DNA of 64,000 bases from Aphrophora alni (Eukaryota > Arthropoda > Insecta > Hemiptera > Aphrophoridae). Both the position numbers and the translations under genes were made by a program. The notes beneath the pieces were generated by a model. The model did no database searches, was not told the DNA's origin, and was given only the letters and a program-made list of their open reading frames with translations. The stretch spans positions 98,649,668 to 98,713,667 of the forward strand of contig OY740774.1 of assembly GCA_963513935.1 (NCBI GenBank), written 5' to 3'. Below are positions 46,001 to 56,215 of this stretch, in pieces. Every line of letters starts with the position of its first letter. Position 1 is the first letter of the stretch.

Positions 46001-48429
46001 AATGCAAGATGTAAGCCAATGACAAAACTTCCAACGTGTATTATTTGTCCTTTTGAGTGATATTTTGTTCAAATGTATATAGTGTTCTTTTCATTGCTTC
46101 TTCTTGGTCTATGGGCATTGCTGTGTGACGTCACACTTGTGTAGCGTTTGTAAAAAGGATTTATATATTTTTTTATAATAAGAGTTTTACAGAACTACTA
46201 CTACTGAAGTATTAATATACATTTAGTATACCATTTACATGGGGTAGAATACGACCCATAAACCTTCAAAATTGAAAGGTTAATACTAAGTTTTCTAGAT
46301 ATTAGTTATCATTTATTTTTGTAATGCTATTACATATACTATGTTCATTAACATTTATCAGTTTGTTAATCGTTGACAATTGTCAAAAAATACTTAAATA
46401 TAGCATTTTCTTTATAATATATCAGTTTAGTGTCAAATATAAATAAAACATATATCGCATTTAAATAAAGCAGATACAAAAATTTGTCTTGTATCTATTC
46501 AGAAAAAGTCAATTTAAATTAAAGACAAGTTTTTAAAAGGTTCATTATCTCAAAAATCAGTCAAGTAATTTGGATACAACGTCGGTAAAAGTGAAAGAGT
46601 ATGACTGAGTTATAAGAAACACATAAAAGAAATTTGACCATCTTCGATAGTAGTTTGTTATTTTATAATTTACTCCTTAACCGTAATTCTGATCTCTTAG
46701 CACATTGGTTTGGATTATAAATTGGTTTCACGAACATTTCATAGAAATCGATTGTGCTGTTCAATGAGAGCGTTATATTTCATTTTATTCTTTTTAACTT
46801 GTAACACTTTTTTAATAACAAAAGTATATTTTGTTTGGTTAGTAACGAGCACTGTTACGAGAAATTGACATTAGAAATTGTTTGTGAGAAAACCTGAATT
46901 TTGCATTTTAGTTTTATGGGAAAAATTTTAATTTATAAAATTTTAAAACCTATTATTAATGTCATACACACTTTAATACTTATTTACAAACGCTTTTTTC
47001 TTCTTTTTTTTTTAGTTTTGAGATTATATCCGACGATTTTGTTTTGAATTTTAAATCTCATTTTTTCCCCGTAGATATTACATTTGGTTGTCGATTATTA
47101 AATTTAGCTTTCAAAATCGTACAATATGGTTGGCGCTATAACACCAACAAATAAAAGTTTATTTTCAAAATACGATTTTTTTTTCAAATCAGCCGGCATT
47201 TTGAATTTAAGGGGCAATATTTTTCGTAACTAACGATTTGTAAAATCGGGCCAAGTTGCTAAATCTGAATAAAATCGTATCAACATTACAACTTTGTGTA
47301 AGATATTACAACACATGGGCACACACTGAATGTAATTCACTCCTAGTGTATATTTCATAAACTCTTTTGATGGTGTTTTCTAAAATAACTACACGTCTCA
47401 ATAATTAGAATGTTTTTTGGCATAATATGATATACAAATAATATATTTATTTTAAAATATAAATAAACAATAATAAGAATTTTAAAATTGTTTTCTTAGA
47501 GAGCTCCACATTTTGCAACTTTACTAAATTAGTCAGTTTCAGGAAACGGTTTTCTGCTATTACCTAATAGTCTCTGGAGAAAGTTTTGTTGCTGAAGAAA
47601 ATTAACTTCTACCACCATTTGAAACTTAAACACGTACGGAGAAAGTTTGTTCTAATGATTGCGCCCAGAGCATTTTAACAAGAGTAGAGTATTAAATTCT
47701 AAATTGCGAATTTAACTAAAACTGAGCTGAATTGAAAAAAATTACAGATAAGGTCTTTAATAATGATTAATTTAATTTTTGTTTTTAATTATTGGAATAA
47801 CGGTAATTTGAGTAGACCTCTTTTCAAAACACAAGAAAAGAAAATTTTATAAAAACATGCGAATTTGATAAAATCAAGTTTTCAATTAATATTTTATGAT
47901 TTCGTAGAAACCTTTATGTATATACGATGAACGTTTTATATTTGTTTGTTTGCTAAAAAATACATCTAAATCGTTAACTGGAGACCAGAACGAATAACGT
48001 CCAAATAATTACATTTTTCATTTTATATATAATGTTCTTTATTTCCTTTAAAGTTTTATAATTAGTTTTATCTAAATATTTTAAAAGCTGTTCACCTGGT
48101 AATTTAAAAAAGCTACCCTTCCCCCCTCCGGTATGGGGGTCTGTTCAATAGTCATGGTTTGACACTTTTACATATATAGTTATCTTTGAATTGTACAATA
48201 CATATTGCTTTTAACAAAATCACGTTATAATTTTGTAATATATGGAGGCTAGATGAGCACAAACCAATGTTAAATTTGATTTTAAGAAGAGTTTTTAGAT
48301 ATTATAAATGTATTGTTAGTCAAAAATGTAAATAAGGAGTAAAATAGGCAATCTAATTACTCATATATGGCGAAACGTAACTATTTTTATGTGTATTGAT
48401 AACAATCTGTTTAAGTATTCACGGCACTG
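43021..48429. other. no gene seen over 5.4 kb
   Basis: TATACAGGGTGAGTTTTAAG at 44360 looks like a transposon terminus beside TA, but I found no partner end. A GTGTGACGTCACAC palindrome is at 46123-46136. CAGCCGGCATTTTGAATTTA at about 47191 is another scattered repeat word. Frames are all under 65 codons. Confidence 0.45.
46123..46136. promoter_or_regulatory. 14-bp palindrome with a CRE octamer
   Basis: GTGTGACGTCACAC, a perfect palindrome around TGACGTCA. No promoter or gene is recognisable nearby. Confidence 0.3.
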
Positions 48430-48480
48430 AGTTCGTGTGTTCGAATTCAACTAAGGCCAATTTGTTTCCTGTGTCATTTA
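48430..48480 (+). repeat. possible tRNA-derived SINE fragment
   Basis: CACTGAGTTCGTGTGTTCGA followed by ATTCAACTAAGGCCAATTTG. GTGTTCGAATTCAAC is close to a B box with T-arm pairing. No clear A box. Could be a fragment or chance. Confidence 0.3.
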
Positions 48481-50931
48481 CACTGTTCCAGGCTGTGGTA
48501 AGGAAGGAGGGAGGGTCTAATTTTAATAAACGATGGTTGACTTAAGTGGAATTTGAAGGATGTATAATTCAATTTCGATTATCTCTTGTTTTGTAAATTA
48601 AAATTGTTTCATTAATGAGTAAACGAAAATAAGTCAAATAAGGTTGGATGAGGGTGTAAACAAAAATTCTGATCCCAGTTATAAAGTTACACGTCTGGTT
48701 AGGTTATTGAAAAACGAGTCTTGAAGTCGCTTTGATGGAAAGTTTAGTTTATCTAACTTTGATGAAAGTTTTCTCAGCTCCAAAGTCCTACATTAGTAAA
48801 TAATTTACAGTATTCGAACAGCCTAATTTACTAGTTACTTTTCGTGAATTTCATAAAATATGAATTATTTTGATTGAAATATATATTGTAAATTACAAAA
48901 AAAATACTTTAAAAAATTGATAAATCTAAAATTTGTAAAAAAATTAAAAGGAATTGTGTATGACTCCACATTCTTGTTCTTCATAATAATTATAAAATCA
49001 AAACTCAACCTCATTTGTGATATGAGAAAAGTAGTAAAAAATATAGTATTGAGATAGTAAGCTAGGATTTTATTTACACGTGAAAACAAAAAAATAGGCA
49101 GAAATCGTCGTCATTTAAATACATGTAGAGGAAAAATAAGGAGTATTTGATATTTGTATACATTCAAAAATAAATACTAATATTTTACATTTAAGAAAAT
49201 ATATATATTTCTGAAAATTTCAGTAAGATATCAAATTAATAAAAGTTTTTATTTGTGGAATACCAATATACCATAACGTTATACCGTTGTAGTATATTTT
49301 GAGACTACTAAAGCCCTCTCCTTGTATATTTACACGGAAAACCATAAATTTTAATTAAATTTTGTGTCTACTTACTGCTTACTTTCAAACTTATTACAAC
49401 GATAGAAATTGTTTCTCGGACGAAATGTTGGTCCACACTAACGAAAAGATTTTACTGGGAAGATGTCGACCATTGTTTGGTTTATAAGATATGTACATTT
49501 ATCAAAATTATATACCCTCAAAACGATAACTAGGCTACAATTTAAATAATGCAATTAAAAGCATAAAATTTCACCAAGATCATTTTAATAGTTTTTGAGA
49601 AATCAGTAATGAAGGACATAGAGACGTAAACAAAAACAATTTAATGGAGCTAAGTGGATATCCATGAACATTACAATATTGATTTATTCTTCGTCACAAT
49701 CAGTAATAGTGCTAAGAGTGTTCGCCTACCTCTTCCATGAAAAATTGAAAGAGCTCCTTAAATATATGTTGAAAGGGTGTAAAACTGTAAAGGCTATAAA
49801 AACCTCTGTTAAGAGTATAAAATTTTACATTTTTACCAGTGTGAAAAGCCAGATAATTCTATAATTTAGTATGTATTAGTTTTTCCTATTTGGGAACCCG
49901 TTTGGGAGCAACCCCCCTGCCCACACTGAGAGGTTACTTTCATAGATAAATACAGTGTAGAATGCAGTGAGATGTAAACATGAAATTAATTTCGTGTGTT
50001 TGACATGAAACAGCTGGTCACAGCTGATGTAATTATACATTGTGCATACAACTTAGTTTAGCTGCTCATTATACAAGCTTATTGGTATAGACAGACATTT
50101 ACATATATATTGATATAGAGACAGATGCACAGCTGGACAGACTGACACAATACGACAGACAGGTAATCAGAGTATTCTGATAGACGGGATAGTTGTGTTA
50201 ACTTGAAATGAAATCAGGGAAGAAAACATTGTTTTAAATACATGAGCCCCCGACTCGTGTCTTCAAACTAGTGCGTCAAAAGCTACATACGATCATTGCA
50301 TTCATTGCTTTATCTACGTCTAATTTATATAGGGAAATATATAGGGTATTTGAAAATAATAAATTCTTTTTATTAAGGGACATACTTGAAACTCCAGCAG
50401 ATAATACATATTACAGTACTTAAATGATTTAAACAATCAATTCCGGAAACATTATTACTATACAGAAAGAAAATATTTAGAACAAATCCTTTTGGCATTT
50501 TAAAGTAAATTTAAATAGAATTATTATAATTTTACTTTTTATTAAATTATAGATTGTAATAGAGAGATTGGTGAACACCAATATTACAACATTTATTATA
50601 TATAATTTATTAAAAATATACTTAATTCGAAACACCAACTTAAATACAGAAACAGGATGTGAGACAACACGCGCAAGGCATCTCGAATTTCACCTAACAG
50701 AAGCAGAGGCAGTGAACTTTACAAATAGCAAATTAAGCATTGAACAAGTGTTCTACGTGTGAAAGATTGCAAATTAGGAAAATCAATGAGAACGACAAAA
50801 ATTCAAAATTAACCAATGAGAAAGAAACACGAGGGATTCAAAAAAGAAGAGGGGAGAACAACGCGTGAAAAAGGGGAGTAAAAAATAAATCTTCAGAGGG
50901 GGAACAAGTAAAGAAATTCAATAAGAAACTC
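48481..50931. other. no gene seen
   Basis: A short ACAGA/GACAG-rich stretch lies at 50090-50165. Frames of 66-74 codons are Lys/Ile/Phe-rich and featureless. Confidence 0.45.
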
Positions 50932-51071
50932 AGTCCGTATTTAACCTGCTATAATAAAATAACAAAATAATATCAACTAAATCTACACCAGTGAAGTGTT
51001 GTGAAAATTTGAAATAAATAAAATCAAAATAAAGTGTTTAGTGAAAGTGTGAAGAAAGGGTGGAGTGTAAT
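50932..51071 (+). other. possible non-coding first exon with initiator and donor
   Basis: CTCAGTCCG (A at 50932) matches the arthropod initiator TCAGT. About 140 bp later the sequence GGAGTGTAAT|GTAAGTAATC gives a strong splice donor (GT at 51072-51073). The stretch between is typical of insect 5' untranslated exons (GTGTTGTGAAAATTTG, AAAGTGTTTAGTGAAAGTGT). The preceding 100 bp are purine-rich. No downstream promoter element is evident. A coding part would lie beyond an intron, possibly outside the window. Confidence 0.38.
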
Positions 51072-52361
51072 GTAAGTAATCTTAAACTTTTATTAATGTA
51101 AATCAGATCTCAATTGGTTAATACAATATTATCAAACGAAGTCATATACTGGGTTTTATTTCATTGCTTTATAAGGTTAAAATATAAACTCATTAAAACA
51201 AATAAGGGAAGAGGAACAATTTTGTACAATTTAAGTAAATAAATAATGATAATGATAATATTGTACATTTGTTAAGGCTTTATTTAGATGTAATATTATG
51301 GTGATAGAAATTTGTTCTTGGCAGTCTAGAAAATGTTAAATAAATTTGTTCAGTTAACTTGTTCAATAAATTTTAATTAATTCGAGGAATGGCCAACTCG
51401 AATCTAAAAGTTTAATGTTTTATTTCCAAGTAGATTATAGAGATTTCATGTGAAAGGGTATTCATGAACATTTTCGATTTTATTAAACTTATTCTAAATC
51501 AAAATCTGTATTTTTTCCCTATCCAGTTTCATTTTTTTAGAGTCAGCCCACAGCCAAGCAAAATTTGAATCAATAGTAGAGTGTAAGGAGAAACCCCCAT
51601 AAACTTATAAAATTGTCTTACATGGTGAAAGCACCTGATTTAATAAAGTTGACTCACACGATTAAATTCAAACAAACAAATAAATCAATCATACAAAATA
51701 ATCTAACAAGATTTTATTATGACTATATCTAGATTGTTAGAAAGTAAAGAAAAAGTTCAAGCCTAAATAACTTACTTAAGGGTAATGAAAGTTGCCTAAC
51801 TTATTTTTGTTAAAAGAAATATCTCATCTGGTTTTGAATTGCACAACCGAAAATATTTTTGCTTTTTTCCCTGGATAGTTTTAAATTTTATTTTCAATAG
51901 ACTATAAAATTGTAGCATTTCGATATGTTTACTGGTGTTGTATATAAAAGAAGGATTTACGCATAGAGAAAATTAACAACAAGGAAGATGTTTTTGCTTT
52001 GTGGCAATTTATAAACTTAAACAATCAAAACATAAAATGAATTAATACGATTTCTTCTCTCCAGTGAATAATTGAGTATACGCTTTCTCATATTTTCCCT
52101 TGAATTTAGAAGACAGACATTGTGTATGGACAATTTAACTTTACCGGTTATGTCACTTGGAGTGAAGGGCATTTCTTCTTTGTCACTGCCACTTTTACTA
52201 TTAAAAGTAAAAACTCACCAGTCACAGTATCTGGTTAGGAATAACTAACAATATGACAAACGAACATCAGCTGATTTAAAACTTTCCAAAAGTAGTTGTA
52301 AACGTCTTCACTTTCGTAACAATGTTGTAACATACATAGCATAATATTAACAGGTTATTGT
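51072..52361. other. no gene seen
   Basis: AT-rich and without notable frames or repeats; intronic if the exon call at 50932-51071 is right. Confidence 0.45.
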
Positions 52362-52435
52362 TAACCTAACCTAACCTAACCTAACCTAACCTAACCTAAC
52401 CTAACCTAACCTAACCTAACCTAACCTAACCTAAC
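52362..52435 (-). repeat. interstitial telomere-like array (TTAGG)n
   Basis: About 14 perfect head-to-tail CCTAA units on the plus strand (TTAGG on the minus). The array is flanked by similar words in opposite sense (AACAGGTTATTGTTAA on the left, ACATTAACCTGTGATTGG on the right). It lies within unique-looking DNA, so it is interstitial and not a chromosome end. Confidence 0.95.
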
Positions 52436-54049
52436 ATTAACCTGTGATTGGTTAAAAATTTTTATGCTAATGAAGAAATCTGTACTGAAATGGAAAAGTT
52501 GAACAATAATGAAACTTGCTACAATCATTCCAAATAAGAGTTTTACGGTGTTGTCGTAGATAAATTTATCTTAAAAAGTTTTTGATTCTTGAATTCGATA
52601 TGATAATGATCGTAAAAATAATATCTACAGCTTTCGTATGTATGATTGAATACAAATTAGAATAGATTAAAAGAGATGACAACATGGAGTGTCAATTTTA
52701 GGAACAAGTTTCAGTTCGGAATCTAAAAAATCTAAATAAAGTGTTGTATAAAATATGAAAATAATAAATAAATTAAAAAACAAAAATGACACAAATGTGT
52801 AAAATCTTTTAATAAGCAAGCACATAATGATTTTTTATATTAAGCAAAGATCGTTGTGAACAGGAATTTACATTATCAAAATCTATGCATTTTAAGAAGA
52901 ATTTAATAAAAGAATTTAAATGTTTGGATTATTGAAAATATAACCAATAAGACTAAGAAACTTGTCTATGGCCTACATTTAAATTGCAAAATCTTTCGTA
53001 TTCTCATTTATTTAGAGCTTTAGAAAGCAAGCATCAGTGATAGTTAATAGGGAAAGTTCTGCTCCGTACAAAGTCAATCTCTATTAATGAGATTTCGGAC
53101 CCTTATAATCGATTGTGGGAGCATAGCAGCACTTAATTAAATCGATTATTTAATGTGCTTTATTTTGATGGGTAGGAACAAAATTGGGAACAGGTTTATG
53201 AACACCATAGTGACGTTTGCCATAAACTGTTTCCAAATAAACCAAAGTTAAGTGAAAATGAACTAAAATACCTAACTTCATGTATTTTTTAAAAATTTTT
53301 AGGTAAATAATAATTTTTTTATTATTTAAGCAATACTACTCTTGTTTATATGTATAAACAATATCTCGGCACCAAATTTTAGATAATGTAAGAAATCGTT
53401 AACTAAATTTTATGGAAAAGGACATTTTATGTTTTGATTCTTTGTAAAGTACGTACAGATTGAGTTACATAAACAAGAACTATCTTGGTACTTTCCAACC
53501 CAATCATACAATGTATTATCCTCTAAATGTAATTCTCACAAATTGAACAAATAAGCCCTTATAGGAAATGTTAAATTGTATTGTTAGATACAGGAGATCT
53601 TACCCAATTTACGTTGAATAGGATAAGAATTTTAAAATATTAATTACACAGGTTTTTCATCCTGTAAATGTGTCTACCCCTCATTCGTTAGTCCTTAATG
53701 GTTCTCATAGATGTACTTATATTAAAAAGACTCCACTTGCTTCGCTCGTGTCAGGGTGGCATTTTCTTCGAAGGCTAGGGTTCGATATTATAATTTTTAC
53801 AATTACTTCTTTATTTATCATCATAGAGAGGGGAAGGTATCAAATGCTAAATTAAAAGATGTAAATTTTTATTTAATTTAGTACATTATAAATTGAATGA
53901 AACACGAGGTAGGAACAAACGAGTGTTACAAACAACCTCCATCTTGATATTTTCATTAGATTTTTCAGAATTTCAATAAGATTCTATGTGAGCACACTAT
54001 AGTGCACTATATTATTTTAATGTTTTTAATCTTAGTTTTGTTGCTGGTA
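52436..54049. other. no gene seen
   Basis: Contains GACTCCACTTGCTTCGCTCG then TGTCAG at about 53730-53753, which matches in reverse complement CTGACACGAGCGAAGCG at 20186. This is a shared short repeat. A 61-codon frame at 53670-53855 spans it and is not a gene. Confidence 0.45.
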
Positions 54050-54206
54050 ACATACAGACTAAAACGGCGATGGACGGACCTAACCTAACCTAACCTAACC
54101 TAACCTAACCTAACCTAACATACAGACTACAACGGCGATGGACGGACCTAACCTAACCTAACCTAACCTAACCTAACATACAGACTACAAAGGCGGTGGA
54201 CGGACG
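54050..54206 (-). repeat. composite minisatellite of (TTAGG)n and a 29-bp spacer
   Basis: Three copies of a spacer (ACATACAGACTACAACGGCG then ATGGACGGA; near 54050, 54118 and 54176) alternate with two CCTAA arrays (about 54079-54118, eight units, and 54147-54176, six units). The third spacer differs slightly (AAAGGCGGTGGACGGACGG) and is not followed by CCTAA. Confidence 0.93.
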
Positions 54207-54963
54207 GCATCGAAAAAGACGATGAACGAATTTTAATAATAAGTCCTGGTACACCATTTTTCGGTATTTGATAACTGATACTTCTTTTTTGTTTCTTAAA
54301 TACTACTAACTGATGAATTTTATTATATCTCTTTCCAGTTGATTTTAAGAAAATAGTACCTTGTTTTTTTCTGGTAGTTGCCAAAATTTATATCTAATGA
54401 AAAAATGTTTAAAAAAGTAAAAAAAAAAATAATAATAAAAAAAACAAGAACCTTCGAGATTTGACTAAAATACATACACATAATAAATTTAATCAAAATC
54501 GGTCGATTTTGTTGTGCTACAGAGAAGTGGAAAGACAACACATGCCACACAGATATCATTCCAAAAACAACTTTTTCAGGATACAGTTTTTAAAAATTTA
54601 GAGGTTATATTACAAAATAATTGTTTTTATGAAAAACTCTAATATTTACAGTGTTGTAGATAATATCTAGACATCATTGGATGCAGATTGAAAAACCTCC
54701 AATTAATATTATTAAATACCATTGCAGGAACTACTAATAAACAGGTGAAATTAAATTTTTTTTCGCCATTTTGAAATTAAGCCATAGATTCTTCCGGTTA
54801 ACGAATTGGTATACTTTATGGATATATTGGAAACTATAAATTAAAATTAGTAATCCATGAAAGAATCTAAATCTAGATCTGAGCAGTTGAAAAAACTAAA
54901 ACTGAATACTAACGTGATGTTCAAAAAATAAGAAAGGTCAAATTTGAACAAATTGAATTTTTG

Positions 54964-54965
<2 letters not shown>
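54207..54965. other. no gene seen
   Basis: AT-rich. AATTTAATCAAAATCGGTCG near 54486 and TTCGCCATTTTGAAATTAAG near 54763 are scraps of dispersed repeats seen elsewhere in the window. Confidence 0.45.

Positions 54966-55047
<82 letters not shown>
54966..55047. repeat. (GA)n microsatellite
   Basis: About 40 uninterrupted GA dinucleotides, the longest simple repeat of the window. In insects such tracts can bind GAGA-type factors. Confidence 0.95.
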
Positions 55048-55051
<4 letters not shown>

Positions 55052-55136
55052 CTTGTTTAAAGAACTTACATAAAGTAAAGACCCCTAACCCTAAAATACT
55101 AGTAACAGGGTCGGAAAAGAAATAATTAATGAAGAT

Positions 55137-55235
55137 AGTGAAGATAAAAGAGAGGGATCTAACCCAAGACTAGGTTCCTTGGGACTGCCACGCCCGTACT
55201 CACTATATTCGTGAGCACCTGAGGGTTGATTTTAC
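55137..55235 (+). repeat. dispersed repeat S, copy 3
   Basis: GATAAAAGAGAGGGATCTAA, then AGGTTCCTTGGGACTGCCAC, GCCCGTACTCACTATATTCG and CACCTGAGGGTTGA. Matches 24985-25105 closely. Confidence 0.7.
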
Positions 55236-55333
55236 TATAGCTACTCATAAGAGATGAAGTAATCAACAAATGCGCAACAAAATTGACATAAAAAAATCGA
55301 CTATGTTAAAAAATAAATAGCAAAATCCGTCCA

Positions 55334-56215
55334 AGTATTTATGTGCAGACAGGCGATATTTATAATAATATAGAATACACCTTTTTAAAGTTTGGGCCTT
55401 TCAAAAGTGATAGATTCGTTGAAATATGTAAATCAATTTTTATTTTGATAAACATATTTTCTTTATTTTGTGTAAAAGTAAAAACGTAAAACCGAGTAAA
55501 CATTAAACAAAATAAGTATTTATGTACAGCAAGATATGAGTCACATTAATATAAATGATGCCTTTTTTATGTTTGGGCCTTTCAAAAGTGATATATTCAT
55601 TGAAATATGTAAATCAATTTTTACTCTGATAAACATATTTTCTTTATTTTGTGTAAAAGTAAAACTGGGAAAACATTAAACAAAATAAGTATTTACCTGC
55701 AGAAAGACAACAGTCATAATAATATAAAATATGTCCTTTTTTATGTTAGGGATTTTCCAAAGTGATAGATTCGTTAAAATTTTAAAATCAAATTCTATTC
55801 TTATAAACACATATTCTTTATTTTGCATAAAAGTAAAAACGTAAGTACGGGAAAAAGGTAATGAAAATAAGTAATTATGTGCAAAAAGACGTCAGTCTTA
55901 ATACTATAAAAAAACATCTTTTCTTATTTTTGGGACTTTTGAAAGTGATATATTCGTTAAAATTTGGAAATATATTTTTATTCTTTATTTTGCTTAAAAG
56001 TAAAAACGTAAAGCGGGAATAAAGGTGTTAAACAAAATAAGTATTTATGTGCAGAAAGACGACAGTTATAAACACCTTTTTTATGTTAGAAATTCCAAAA
56101 CTGAAAGTTCGTCAACCTGTAAATCATTTTTTCTTTTGCAAATATTTTATTAATTTTACGTAAAAATAAAAACGTAAATTGGAACAACAATAAATAAAAT
56201 GAATAATATAGAATA
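55334..56215 (+). repeat. tandem array, ~175-bp unit, five copies
   Basis: AAGTATTTATGTGCAGA-like starts occur at 55334, 55513, 55687, 55869 and 56039. Each unit continues with CTTTTTTATGTTTGGGCCTT, TCAAAAGTGATAGATTCGTT, TTCTTTATTTTGTGTAAAAG and TAAAAACGTAAA. Copies drift progressively, the last being shortest and most diverged. Confidence 0.92.
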
